This document shows, piece by piece, positions 1 to 14,400 of a DNA stretch of 64,000 nt. Each line of letters begins with the position of its first letter. Position 1 is the first letter of the stretch. The translations under genes and the position numbers were made by a program. The DNA is from Symbiodinium microadriaticum (taxonomy: Eukaryota; Sar; Dinophyceae; Suessiales; Symbiodiniaceae), in assembly GCA_001939145.1 (NCBI GenBank), contig LSRX01000793.1, positions 271,777-335,776 on the forward strand. Direction: 5' to 3'. Under the pieces are notes generated by a model. That model was not told where the DNA came from, made no database searches, and saw only the letters and a program-made list of their open reading frames with translations.

Positions 1-2485
1 GTCCTGAATGCCAAGCAAGCCGCAATCGTTCGTTGATCTCAGATGCCATCCGCCGCAAGCCACAGTCGCTGTCAGCGGAACTTCCGCGGCTCCGTCATAC
101 TGGGGGGGTTGCTTTGAGGATGGACATGGGGAATCTGAATTGACCAATTCAGCAAATCGCAACGGTGCAGCTGCGCAAATCCTGTCTTTCTGTAACATCT
201 GAATGATCTCAACGCTCTGAGACATGGTTCCAAGCGCAACAGGATGGAAAGCAATGAAACCACAAAAACATGGCAGCCTGAGCCAAACAGGATTGGTGGT
301 GACCAAACTGTCAAACACTGCCAAGCACACGAAATCGTGATATCTCCAACACTACCATTACCCCAACCCCCACCACCAACACCATCACCACACCACCAGT
401 TCGTCGTTGTGGCTCTTGTCGTGCTGCCACCGTAGCTCTTGATTTCATTTCCGCCACCAGGACCATCGTTGCCGTTGTAGCATCACCATTGCATCTATTT
501 ATCACTCACTAGTATCGTCAATCCCGTGGTTGGTGTTGCCATCTTTATTGGTACCACTACTGCTGTGCAGGATCGTGCCCTTTTGGCGGCATGCCGTTGG
601 TGCGCTTGTTGATCCTCTTGCTCTTGCGGTCATAAAATCTGCCGGGCGGGCCAACACAACACACTCACCAGTGCTGTGAGTGAACGCAGTTTCTCTGCGC
701 TGCTATTGGAATTTGTTTAAGTCCTGTCGAATCTTGCCATCAGTAAGCCCCAGTCCCCAATCCCAAAACCAAACCCCAAGCCCTACAGGCTGAAGGCCCT
801 TTCTTTGTTGCCCCTCCTCCCGCCCGCTCCTCAATGCTCTCTTTCCTATATTGTTGTTTAGGGTTGATTGCTTCTGGCACCTTTCCCCTTCCCCTCCCCT
901 GCCTGTGTTGGTTGTGGCCATTGCGTGCTATCCCCGTGCTGCCTACCCCCTTTTGGATTGACGTTATGGTCTGGCTATGTCATGTCACCACGATGCTATG
1001 CTATATTGCTTTCACTATTGATGGACCTCGTGAGATTGGATGATTGAGTCTTAATCCGCGGGCTCCACTCCCCCAAGCCCTACTTAATAACTTTGGCATC
1101 AGTTCCTGTAGTTTCAGCCTCCCTATCACACACCCTTGAACCCCACAGTCGTTCACCTCGCTGCAGCCGCTAGTTGACCATTGAACTGACTGCGAACTTA
1201 TAAGAGAGCGGAGTAAGTTATAAGTGTCATAACCATGGCTATACTTAAAGAACTAATAATAACATGAGTTGTCTCACTTATAACATGACTTATCGAGGTT
1301 ATAAATTGACTTACGGGACATATAACTTCAGTAAGTTCGAAGGGGCCTACTTGTAAGTCGGCCTCAAAATCTTCACTAAGGATCTCAGGGTTCTGGCGAT
1401 GGGGCGCAAGATGCGCAAAGCCTCTGTCCAGCAGCACACGCCCTTCGCAAAGGCATGATTCCTACGTGTCCCGCACAAAATACTTCTAGTACTTTTTTTA
1501 TGAGTTCCCTGCATCATTCGAAGGACCCCAAGATGGAGGAGCCAATTGCTATCTTCGGGAATGCCGCCTGTTGGCTGTAAAGCGCCACCATCATCTCCGG
1601 ATAATGCTAAACAAGAGCAGCAGTCGATCATCATCGGCCCAACTACAATCGTTGTGTTCCCCACTGACAGCATCCTGTGCAAGATGCGGCTCTCGCTTAC
1701 TGAAGGCCTGAAAAAACGATTTCTGTCTCAGTTTCTGACTGTATTTACTTTTGCTGTTCCTATCTTTACAATCGGGCCCGTTAAACAGAACCTTTATCAA
1801 ACGAGCCAATTGAAGTGGCGGCTGCTGCTGCTGCTGCTGCTGTTGCTGCTGCCATTGCTGCTGCTAGCACTAAGTGCCCTGAGTGATAGGTTGGTGCTGG
1901 TGTTGCTGCTATTGCTGGTGCTGGTGCCAAACCCTAAACCGTACCACCAACCACCACCGCCGCCACCACTGCTCCTTTTCCTTGAAACTGGTACTTCCAC
2001 CTCGACACGAGTATTAAAGCAAGACTGAAGGCAGGTACAATACAACCTGCTGAAAGACAACAGGTCATTGTCGCTTTTCTGCGCAAAGCTGTCAACAGTC
2101 ACGAAAGCTGTCAACAGCCACGATTCTACGCAAACAAGAGCTCAATCTGCGGAGCTCTGTACACTTAAGCATCGCTTCGTGATCCAAGACACACTCTGAA
2201 GGAGACCTCAAGACTGACATACCAGGTATCAGGACGGTGACTCTTCGTAGTGGCTTCAAGTCGCTATCGTGCTGTGGAGTCGGACCAGAGAGACAGGCCA
2301 CTCGAAAGGAGACGCAGAATCAGCTCTCTCACCGCCGGAGGCAATGGTCGACTGAGGACCTCCGACCTGAGAGGCTGTGAGTAGCGCAGTCCACTGAGGA
2401 TCCTCCGCCCTATAGATAGCACTCGAGAAAAAAGGCGAGGCCCTCTCTGGGCAGGGAGAGATCTTCAGCTCAGGAAGCCGGCACC
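1..2485. other. No supportable gene; low-complexity and AT-variable DNA
   Basis: Only short frames are open on both strands and none carries a recognisable domain. Visible content: a CCA/ACC-rich run near 355-410, a stretch at 1195-1345 with repeated TTATAA/AAGTTAT words, and a GCTG-rich microsatellite at about 1817-1866. I see nothing that supports an exon here. Confidence 0.5.
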
Positions 2486-5400
2486 TCAGAGAGAGAATTG
2501 GCAAAAGCAGACGGCCGCTGCTCGGCCGGGCCTTCGGTCCTTGCGTGGAGACGTGAACCTCCTCAGCGAGGGAAAGCTCTCCCTCTCTCTCCGAAGGCGC
2601 TGAAAAAGGCGGATCTTTGCGGCCACAGGCTCCACCTTCTGGAGGACCACTGGTTTGGGGCTGTCTGGCTCCAAGACCCAGCCTTTGGCGCTCTCATTGG
2701 AATCACCCTTTGCACCTTGTGAAAAGCACACCTGGTCGGACGATCTCACCCACAGCGTTCATCGGCAACTGCGTACCTGGACTTTGGCACGTCTTGGCAC
2801 CGACTCAATTGAAAACAAGCATGCATTCTGCTGCACATGAGGCTGAGATATGCAAAGTAGAGGTGAAGAAGACAAGCCAAACGAGGGGTGCTTTCGACTG
2901 TGCCGACATTTTCGTGACGAGCAGCAACGTACCTTGGAATAGTTGTGGCTTTGAGGTTAGACTGCTCAGATCTCTCTCCTCGATCACTACGAAATTGTGG
3001 CAAAGCGGCGGCTCTCCGATTTCTACCTGCTGCAGGGCTCTGAAGTCTGAGCAGGCACCATAGTCTGCCTTCCGCTCAGGGGCCCTCCTGGATGTTCCGA
3101 ACACCAAATCTTTCGAAGGAGGCCTGCGCAAGGATTCTGCTTTTGAAAGGGGCCATGGGATGTCGGCACATACGAGGCCTTGTACAGGTCTCGAGTAAGC
3201 GCAACACCCTGGTGGAGGCCCTGCACCGCACCTGCAGAAGGGTCGCTCTGCAGGTTGCTGCCGCTCTTCGAGAAAACTGTGCTTTCAGCGGGGTGTCACA
3301 GGCCTGTGTGCTTCTCAACAGCAAAAGCATCGAACTGGCCGTAGACCTTGTTCGGCTTTGATGTCAGAACGGCAAGCACTGCTGTCGTGTAGCTTCCAGG
3401 CCTTGATCATTTCGGTGGCAAAGTTCGCCATCGAACTTTTTCGCCTGTCCTGTTCAAGATGCTTCTGGATTCTGCCTGCGGCAATGTGCAATCTACAAGG
3501 GCAATCAACGCTATCCTCACGCTCTTTGGAGAACCGCTTCTTGTTGTTCTCAAAGTCGGCGAGTGACAAGAGCAGCCTGAAGCTGTGAAGTGACCAACTC
3601 GTGCTCCAGAGGTCCGATCTCAGGCGTGTACTCGTGCTTTCTCGCACGAACATTCTCCTTGCATTGCAGGGCTTCTGGCAAAGCAATGAACAATCGCCGC
3701 CAATGCGGGCCTGCAAAGCTGCTAGTTCTTTCTCCAAAACCGCTGACGGCGCCTTCGTGCGAGCAGATTGCAAACACAGAGCCGCCACGCCTCCGCTGCG
3801 GTGCACCACGGTGCACCTCTGGAGCCTCTGCTTCTGCCGGCTCCTGCCACCAGCATCAAGCAGAAAGGCAATAAACACCTTTATCACTGCCTTAGAAGTT
3901 CGAGCGACGGATCACTGGCTGTCCTAGAGCAACACCTTTTAAGTCTTGCCACTGTTGAGTAATATGTAAGTGGATCTGCTGCAAAGGGAGATCCCATCGT
4001 AACTTCTTTACCATCAGGATCCAGATGCTTTCTTCAATGCCCGGCTTTGTGTGCCTGGGCTGTCTCGTCCTTGTCGCTAGGAGGAGCTTCGGCGTTGTTC
4101 GCCTGCGTCGGAGCTGGTTGTAACCGCACTCAGTGATTCAATCGCAGGAATGTTATGGGGTGGCTCTTTCTGGACTCTGCCAGCGCAAGCCCTGCGACCA
4201 AACTTCTGCTTCCACGCCCTGCATCTGTAGCACGCAACAACAGGTGCACCTTGTCCTCTTTCGCTGTGTCGCTGGAAAACAGCCGCCTGCTTCAAGAAAC
4301 TTGAATCGGATGACTGGCTGCAACCATCGCTGCTCGTGCCTCGGCAGGAGACAGGACCTGAAAAGAGTAGAAAAAATGCAAGAAATGCTTGTCAAACCTG
4401 CGTCATGCCAAGAGGTGCACTGTCGCTCCAGCGTCACCATTGCCTGTCATCAGATCCACCATTATTTTCTGCTGGACGTCGTGCTCTGGCAGGCCCGCCG
4501 TGTGGGGCAGCCCCCGTCTACCGCAGAACGGCCGATATCCTTCGCGACATGAGCACTAAGACGCGAGCCCACAACGTGGGTTGCCGGCCTGTAACATCAG
4601 CAACCACAGCGCGAAGAACTCGCTGCTGTAATGCCTGTCGAGGAGAGCTGACTGTCTGGTCCGACCCACCAGGACAAGCCAGAAATGTCCAATGCCTTCA
4701 TCAGACCCTCTCACCCCGCAAGGCTCTTCCAAGTGTGTCTGAGCAGAAATCGGCGCGACAAGGCGAAGGCATGCAGGCAGCACTTTTTTACTAAGTTACT
4801 ACTGGAACTGGAAAACCATGACAACAGTATGAAATAGCGAGGCCGATCCTGGCGACTTGACTCATCACTGTCATGCGCATACTGTGAAGCTGTGAACCTA
4901 TTCCCCAGGAAGCCTTGAAATGGGCGCTTGAAGTTGACCAGCCCAGTACCGTATTTTTGCGCATAACCGACGTATCCGATCTTTGCATGCAACAAAGGTC
5001 ATAAGCATGCCTGCTGGGGGTTAGAATATCCTGGGTCCCTGTTAGGAAGGAAGGAAAGAAAGAGGATCATCTTTTTGGCCCTTTTTTGTGTGTCGATTAG
5101 GAAGTCCGTACCACCAAACGTAGATAGGATAAAAAAAGCTTGACCAAGATGATATCGTGCTGATGGAACAGACCTTGAAGATTACTTCAGAAACCTCTGT
5201 CTAATATGGACCGTCGACTTGTCGGAACACCCCTCGTCCTGGAGGCAGACCTGACAGCCCACAAAGTCAAAAAATTTCGAGCTCCCCAGCGAGCTTCCAA
5301 GCAGATCTTCGGAACCTTACAGACACCCAACAGGCAAGACAGCCACAGCCTCATGTCTCGAACTTGTTGCATGTTTCTGCGAGTGCGAGTCTTGAAAGTT

Positions 5401-8400
5401 GGAACCTCTTTGAGGTCACTCACGTGCATGGAATTCGCGCTCTCACGAGCTCGGCACGCAGACTCGCAACTCTAGCCAGCCGACGCAAATCTGACGGCAG
5501 AGTTTGCCTGAGCAGTGCCCAGTGTCCACCTACTTCTGTGCGCAAAGCAATGGCATTCAAAACCGTGGCACCTTGTCTCCCGGAGTGCCGGGGGACGCTT
5601 CCTCCTCTCTCGGCTTGCGCATTCGGGCCTCCGCAGGCCACTTGGGAATCTGTAGCCTTGCTCTTGGTCGCTTGATCTGGTCGTGGCTCATGGTATCTGC
5701 TATTGAAAATCCCAAATCTCCCCTCGTTCCCGCGCCCCAAGCTCCAAGGTTAGGTCAGGAGCCGCAGTGTCTCAGGGCCTAGTCCAGGCCATGTCCTCCT
5801 CTTCGTAATCCCCGTGACCGCCCACCACCACCACTGCTGTACCAACACCAGCACCGCTCTCATTCTTTAACTAGTGACTAGTGAAGAAAGCAGCTAGCGG
5901 GAAAAACGAGAACAGCAACTGCCAGTAGCATGTTTTTCTGATGTTGGAAGTATTCTCCCCCCCTCCCCCCACGAGCTGCAAACGTACCAGCTGTGTGGGT
6001 GCACTCTTCAGCCGAAGCCTCTCACTCGCATGCACTGGAGAATTCCCCAGGGTTCACCAGAATTCCAGTGAACGCATCCGCAAGTATTTCACTCGAGCGC
6101 TGCCAGCACACGGGGTTTGGTTTCTGCTCGCCTCTCTGTGTCTTTGTGTAGTTTTGGTTGCAGCCTTCTCCAGGATGTTGTTGAAGGATCGGCGCCGCAC
6201 CGGCTCGCCATCTTCAGTGGTGCGGGGAACCTGGGCTGCGGGTTGAGGCCTGAAGCCCCGTAGCCCGGCAGACTCGCAGGGATTTGCACCCACCTGGCCT
6301 GTAGAGATGTCGTCGCCGAAACTCTTCGCGATGGCCGCGGCGCGTCATCATCTGAAGAAGTGGCACCTAGCACATTACAGGGCACATCTTCTTTGCGGTT
6401 GCCACCACACAAACGTTGCAATGCATCCAGCAGGCTGTGCTGTCGTCCGAATATGCTTGGACGATGTCCAGTCCTTGCCTTCAGGGAAGTTTCCGTGCCA
6501 AGCTATACCACAAACTTCTGCATCCATAATTACACAAAATCCACGACGCCTCAGCCATCATGCGGTTGAAACCCTGCCGTGAGGCTCCTCCTGCCATGGT
6601 AAGACAAGCTTCCACTTGGCAATGTTGTGTGTTCCAGGGACGAGCCTGAAACTTCAGGCGACACAGGCGACTCTGAGGGTAGTGGGGAAGGAGTAGCGAG
6701 CGGAGTGCCTCCAACCAGGTTTAGCAGCATAAGATCATCCCATGCCTAAGGGACTTTTGGGCGCTCGCCAAGACTCACCGAAGGTTGCCGGGCCCCGACG
6801 TTCACGGGTGCTGAACCTGCGCGTCGCGTCTCTCGCCAGAGGCACGCTCTGCGCTCTGCAATCGCCCCAAGCCTTGCGCCTGCAAGTTCTCCGAGAGCTG
6901 CGCAGCCTCTGCAGAGACAGCTGTCGAATCCACCAGAAGCCCACATTTTGAGGCTTCGGCCATCTTGTCCTTGCGAATGGACATCAGGAACTTTGAGGCA
7001 CTCCTGCCCACTACTTCCGCATCGCCACTTTCAGTGACGAGACCTGCGTTTTCTGCCTCGGCAGAGAAAAATCCAAAAAAGACGGACCAGCAATGGAACA
7101 GAGTGGCCGGTGGCCTCTTTGGCAAGCTCGGCAGCCTTCGCAGCCCTGTGTTACGGAAGGTTCGTAAAGGAAGGAAGACTCTCGCATGGCGCAGCCCACC
7201 TGAGGAAGGACAGAACCTTGGAGGAAAGACTGGAAACTGCAGACTTCAGCTGCCAAGTCTGTCTAAGCTCACCACATGGGCAAAGCGCTTGGCCACTTCT
7301 CTCTGTCTCTCCTCTACAGCTGCGACAAACAAAGCGTTGCAAGGCCCTCTGATTCATAAACGAACCGCACGTCCTCCTCAACTGCAGCACTAGTGCTGCC
7401 TCGCTTGTTCGATCCCTGCATCTCTTGCCAGGTCCTGCACTGTGCTGGCTCATTGTGGCTGTCGCTAGGACCAAGCCCTCGGCCTCCTCATGGCATTCAC
7501 CTGACACCCGGACCGAACCGAACTCTGCCGCGAGCACAGAGTCTCCGCGTTTCATGCTTCGGGGCTGTCCGTGGAGTCCAGTGCCAGCACTCTTCGTAGA
7601 ACTACAAGCTTCCCACATTCCCCCGACTGGATGCAGAACATCCCGTCTTGGTCTTGCTCGCGAACACTACAGCAGAAGGAAGACACGCTCACAGTTTGTG
7701 TGAAATCGGTCCGCATGTTTGCGAATGTGGCTGGTCTGCGCTCACGAGGCACGCCGCCGCAACGAGACGCTTTGAAGCTGCAAGCTGTCAGCTGTTCAAT
7801 CTGCTTCTTTGCGAAACGGACAGCCTGCGAAGTCTTCTTCTTTATTTCAGCCTTGAGCTCCTGCAGTGCAAGTCGGACTTAGTTGAGCAAGAACTTGTGT
7901 AGCGTATCCCTGCTACTAAATTTACTAAATACCTCTGCATAGTGCACTGCCACAAGCTGCGAGCCTTCACCTCGCTAGTGTCAGCCTCTTTCTTTTCTTG
8001 CTGGACATCCTGAGTTCCCCGAAAGCCGCTGCAAGCGAGCGATGTCGTTCTGGAGTACTATTCTCAACAAACAAACTACAGCATGCGTCCTTCTTCAATG
8101 CCGCGACCACATTTCCTGAGTCCATGCTCTTTACCCGTCGAATCTTGTCTTCGATAGATGCCAGCTCCTGCAGAAGTACACAGGTCGCTCGGATGTCAGC
8201 TTACGCAAACAAGTCTTGTCCTTTTCGAAGGCTTCCTTCTCTTCGGCAAGTTTCTGACAGCCCGCTATGAGGTCCTCGAGCATGACATGCCCTTGCAAAC
8301 TATATATGCAGCGAGTACATGGCGCAGTCATGGCACGACCAGTCTGAGCCGGGCGCTTTCAGCTTCAGCGCGTTCTCCTGGCGCTGCTCCTGCCCCATTT

Positions 8401-11400
8401 CAGGGGCTCTCGGCACAGGGTGCTCCCAAGAGACTGGAGATGACTGGAGCCTCGCTGAGGGGGGGCTCTTCAACGGGCTTGTCAACGGGCCTGGCACCTC
8501 AGTACACCGTGGACTGGGCTTGCCCCAGGCTGCAGAAGGTCGGTTGAGATGCCGACTCGAACGGCGCCCCGCCGACTCAGCAAGATCATTGAAGACACGC
8601 ACAGTCTTTTCGAAGAAACTCCCTCCAATCAGTTTGGTGCTGTCGAGCATTCTGCAGCAAACAACCACAAACGTTTTTCCTTTCTTGCTTTCTCCGATAC
8701 GGGAGCGCTAGGCAGATCCTCTCTGTGCAATCCAAGCACAGCAGACTTTCTCGAGGAAGCTCTTCTGGATCTCGACCTGGTGCCTCGGACGGAGGCACAG
8801 TCCAAGCCATGCGAAGCCGAAACCGGCAGAGCCATTGCAACAGAAGCCTAGCGACTCGCGGCGCTTGGCGAAGCATCTCCGGCACTCTCCGCTGATGGCT
8901 CGGAGACGTGAACGCGAGAATTCCTGCGACTCTGCACCACGGCGGCTCCTCTTTGCACTCTCTCCGCTCTCTCCAGAAGAGTTGAGTCGGAATGTTCCTG
9001 CGTGCTCGGGTGGGACTCAAGGAGCCGGTGCCTCTGAGAGGGCACAACAAACTCTCAAAAGAACTTCCAAAAGAGGCTCTGCGGCTCTGCGAGGCTCTCT
9101 GCGAGTCCCGCTTTTCCCGCCTGAAGGTTCTGGCGGAAGTGAATTCCTGAGCGACAACTGCTTTCTGAAACTGCAAAAAGCGCAGCCGTCTGAGGGAAGC
9201 TCGCGAGAAAAGGCTGTGCTACTCTACGGGGATATTCCGCCAAAGAGCTTCAGATCCTGCAGCTGCTGGCGAAGGGCCTGCGTGAGGTGTCAGTGGGCCA
9301 TCTGCACAGCTCAGGCTCTGCGCAAACGTTGCTGCATTGAGCTGGAGCCTCTAACTCTTTCTCGGCTGTCAGGTTGTCCTGTGGGCTCGACTAGAATCAG
9401 TGGAGCCACATGGAGCCACGACATCAAAACCTGTACGACTAAAGGGCACGAGTACTTTCTGGGAATCCCCTCAAAGCCTTAAGGGGCTCGTTCTTGGCCG
9501 CTCCTTGAGCTGCTTCCTCAAGGCGTCGTCTGGCTGCGAAGCTTCCTCTCGGCTGATCCTCCGCCGCCGTTTCTTCAGCTCACTGGCACTGGAGAGAGGA
9601 CTTTCACCTCGGAGGCGGGCACTAGGGCACCTGACGAGACAGCTCGGACAAAGGTGGCCCTGCTTGCCTGGAGGTCCCTCACCATCTTCCAGGAAGCCTT
9701 CAGGCTCTTCTCCGGCATCACCGCCAGCGTCGCCACCAGTCGGTGCGCCCTGCGCAGAGCACAAAAGACACGAAGTGCATCGAAAGATTCTGCATTCATT
9801 CTCAAAGGGGCTGCACGATTTCTTGCCCATCCGCACACACGACAGCCCCGGGGCAAACTTGGTAAGTGGTGTCTGATGGTGCACATCGGCATTCCTGCGG
9901 TTTGTTTTTACCCTGTGCAATGTGACCACTTGCAAGTCCAAGCCAGCTAGACGGCAGGATAGTGTGGTATAGCTGCGCAGCGCATGCGATCTGGCAGCTT
10001 CGAGGCCCACAAAAAACATAGTGACTTGACAAATCTGTAACTGGATTCCACGCCTTTCCAAACACGCTGCTTTTCCAAAGCAGGAGGGCGCTTGCATGAG
10101 CAATTGGATGTCTGCAACCACAGCGAGAGATGTGAAGGTTGTCAATTTAAGAGCTCACAATTGCTCTTTGACGCTATGTTTCACTTTTGGGTTTTCGGGA
10201 GCTAACCCGCATTTTGACTCATACAGTGTTGCCGCTCCATGACATCAAGAATGGACTGCATCCCGCGTGGAGGCTGTCGGAGCAGGATCTTTGGTTTTTA
10301 CAACCAGGAAATGACTCCGACGGACTCCGACGGAGCGCAGCTTCAGTTTGCAGATCCCGTCAAAGTTCCAGCTGCGCTCTGGAAGAGGAGCGCGAAATCT
10401 ATTGCCATCAGGACCCACGGACACCCACTCCATCGCGCGCCAGTTCAACCATGACTTGTTGGCTGCACAAGCACTGCATGTTTCCGGTGGGCCTGTGCCG
10501 AGTCCTGGGAAGGTGACACATCGGGCGCCTGGCCGCAAGCTTTCGGGATCTCATCGCTGCGACCCAACACTCTCTCCGCCTCGGTCGCGCCAGTGCCGGA
10601 TGGCCCCGTGGGGCCTGCGGCTGCGACCTTGGAGCTCTTGGCGGCCTGCGCTCTTCTCCTGTCCTTGGCGACGTGCAGGCATTTGCCGGAGTCTAGACAT
10701 GATCCATGACTCAAGTTTGTGCAGCCAAGAAGGGGCCTGCGCAGTGGCAGCTCTCAAGCGCTTCAGCTGCACCTTCATGGCTTTCTCCTGCATACACTCG
10801 ACTGCCAACGGATTTTTTGCGCTTCTGCATTCTCGCCTCCTCGGACAGACGGGCGGCTTTGGTCTGCTGCCTCAGCTCGGTAGGCTCTGAACTCCGGGGA
10901 CTCATCGTCACACAGAAATCTCAGCCCGACTTCAAGATCCACACATCGTTAGGACTCCAACACCTTCAGCTGCTCGTCCAATTCGGGATCGTTGCGTGCC
11001 TGTCGTCCAATTCGAGCCGTCAGTGTCGAACTGAGATGTTTAAATTCACCTGCATTCCCCCACGAATTCTCTTTGATACTCTAGTTTGAAAGATTCAACG
11101 CGACGAACCGATTTTCGTGCGAAAACTGCATTTCTGGACGATGCGAGCGCCGTGTAGCAGCATGCTTGTACTTTGGATGGCGACGACAACCAATTCGGAG
11201 TCAGATGAGCACGAGTGGCCCATGCGCCTGGCCGTCAAAAGGTGCCCTCCATCCGGCTTTTGCTCTCGACTCTCGACCAACAACTAGCAATGCAACAGTA
11301 GCCCTGTTCGGGAACCCAGCGTGGGAAACGGACTGAACAAAGAACCGGCCTCGGATGCATTCGCCGGCGTGCCGGCCTCGCCTGCTTTGCTGATGTGGTC

Positions 11401-14400
11401 ACAATTGCATACCATAGCGACTGCGACGCTGTCTACAAGGCCCTGCGCACTGGCGATTCGTAGTCTATCTCCGGAAGTCATGTCCCAGCCCAGCTTAGAC
11501 CAGGTTCAGAGCAATTTGGGCCCTGACCTACCCGCTGCTTGCACTAGTGCGTTTACAACTCTCACCATCAAGCATGACATTAGTATATGTGGCATCATGC
11601 CCTGTCCTCCGTTTGCAAAGTCTCGCCTTGGTGCTTCTCTTTCTCGGCAAACCAATGAATACAAAGATGCACATACCATGAAAAAGTCCAGTCCAAGAAT
11701 CGACTTGCTTTTGCCTCTTTCGCTCGTCAAGACACCCTGGCGCTAAACAGTGTCATGCTAACAGTTTCGCACAAATCAGAGCCGCCGCGACATGTTGATC
11801 GAACTAGGCGAACTATCGGAACTCTCCCTACCTTCTTCTGCTTGATGATCTCGACCGTGTCTTCAGCTGTGGACAAGAGTCGACGGTACACCTGACAGCA
11901 TGGACAGCATACGAGTATGACAGCACGGCGTGCGCCGTGGCCAGGTTGTCTTCCAGGCTATCCAATCTCGCTGGTGCCAATGCTTGTCGCCAACAGACAC
12001 AGAAGCAAATAAATGAACAGCATAGTAACCTTGTCTCCTTTAGCAAAAACCAAGAGGAATCCTGGTTGCACCTCCTCAAGGCTTGGCTTTGCATCTTGTG
12101 CCTCTTTGTCCTGCTTACTGCGAAGTCGCATGCGGCGAGGCCCAAGCACGATCGCAGCCGTCCTCTCCACCTTCATCCTGTGTTTCGCCTTCATCCGTAT
12201 GTTCTTCGCTGCCCAGTGGCTCCTGCAGCCAGAGGCTTGGGCATCGAGAACGATGCAGGAAGGAAGACCTTCTATCTCCCCTCCTGCTCTGCATGGGTTC
12301 TCGTCGGCAGAATGGGCTGTTCCAGCACGCTCTGTAGAATTGCAATTTCTTCCTGCAGAGTGCAGGTGACAAAGATGCGCGTTTGACTGAGAGTTGCCCA
12401 AGCATCGGTCCCTCAAAGAAGTGCTCTCAGCTTCGATTTCCTGGGCTGGCTCTTGCTTTCACCTCCTCAGCGCATGACAGAGCCCCTGACCTTGAACTTC
12501 AGCCGTCTCTGCTCCGGGTCGTTGCTGACAACAATCTCCTCAACTTGCTGGAAGCTTTCCTCGGTTTCTGGCAGCAGTTGCACCAGAACGCACTAACAAC
12601 AGTTGCAGAGAGGAGTCCGAGCCGGAAAGCTTTTGGTCCCCTTCCTTTCAAGCAGCGGATTCTTCTCGCATGAGAAGACAAAGCACAAGAAACCAAACCT
12701 GATGGAACCAGTTGTGCTTCCTGTCCTTGCGCGTGTCCTCCAGCTTGAGCATTCCATTCCTGACCTTCTTCTTTCCTGGCATCTGGACATTAAGCGGGTA
12801 CGGGGTTGCTGGCACAGGGTGCTTTAACTCCAACATAACGGGGTAGCATGACCACCAGGACGGTTGAAGGTGCCTCAATGGCCCAAAAACTTGCAAGTGA
12901 GGCGCAAGTGACTGCAGGAAGCGGCGGCCGAGGCCCCGGCTGTAGGCCAAGGAGACGCTCTCAGCGAGCGCCTCGTCTTCCAGCATAAGCTGTGCCAGAA
13001 CGGCCTGCATCTGGCTCACCACCGCCTGCGAAATCTGGCAGTCGGATGCAGTCGCTTTTTGTCTCCCAAACAACTCTTGGCCTCGCTGACCAGAAGGTAA
13101 GCAGGATCCTTCTGCAGACAACGAGGAAAATGGAGACTGCAGAGACCGATTGGCAAGCACTGAGGTGCCAACGTCAGCCGGGGGGATCCGAATCTTCTTG
13201 CTCTTGAACTCAGCATTTCCCAGAATTGCGCCGGAAAGCAGAGCTGTCTCGCCAGTCGCGGCCAGGCAGCACCTGCACTCATGAAGAACGTCTTGGCCTT
13301 TTCGACCGCATCTTCCAGGGACTGCACAGGCGAAGGCATGCTCAGCGTGCACATCACCGAGAGGGGGTTGCTTTGAAGACAAGAAAGCCTCCAGCCTTTG
13401 GCTGCCCAGGGCCTGAGGCTGAGGGGTCTTTCAAAGGCACAGACAGTTGCACAAGTCCCTCTTAGTGAGCGGCAAGCTTCCCGGAGAGAACTTGCGCCTC
13501 CTCCTGCTGAGATGAAATGATCGAGAGAACCTGAACATCCAAAACTGGCGCGCTCATGGGTCCAAAAAGCTTATCAGGGCACTCCCGGCCTCGGCGGCTT
13601 TGTTCCCGGTTGAGTTGCGCCGGGTCTTTGCAGGCATCGTTTGCTTCATTAGCTCCATCCTCTGAATCTCCCCTTTGATCTGCTCAACATTGTCCTGCAA
13701 CATCGGTGGTTAATTTGCCAGTACAACCGGTGACCGATGACCACATGAGCGCACATGAGCATGACGCGAAATGGGCAAGTCTGGACAGGAGTTGCAATCC
13801 GCAACCTACCGCACAGCGACAGCAACAAGATCCCGCGTCCTTGAGGTCGGCAATCTGGTCATCAATGTCATGAAACCTGGATTCGTTGGATACACGCGAG
13901 CACTGGAGTAAACAGCCGGTCGACGCAAAGGCCCCCGCTTCTTCGCAGCTCTTTCCGCCTGGCGCCTTCCAGGAAATTCACAAGCTTCGTCCGACTTCCC
14001 TTGGAGCTTCTTGCACGACACCGCCGCCCTTCGACTTTGGATCTGGGATAGTTTCACTCGTGGAAAACTTTGTTTGGGAGGAACTGCCTTAGTTGAAGGT
14101 CGCTGTCCCGTGATACCTGTTGTGCAAGATGGAATGTCCGCGCATCAGCGTATGCCCTGGCCTTTCTGGTTTTTGGAAGACATAGTTTGATCGCTTCTTC
14201 CCGTGACTCATCGCATAGTTCCGACTTCCGACTGAATTTAGTTAAGAGCAGCTGTGATCATCTCTGCTCACGTGTGATCGGCAGGCATTGCACCCGAAGG
14301 AGCCAGCTCTGTAATCTCTAGGCCTCAGTTTGCAAAATCTGCGCGTTTGGTTCACTGGACCTACAGTCCACAGCAGTTTTCAATGAAAGGTCACATGCAC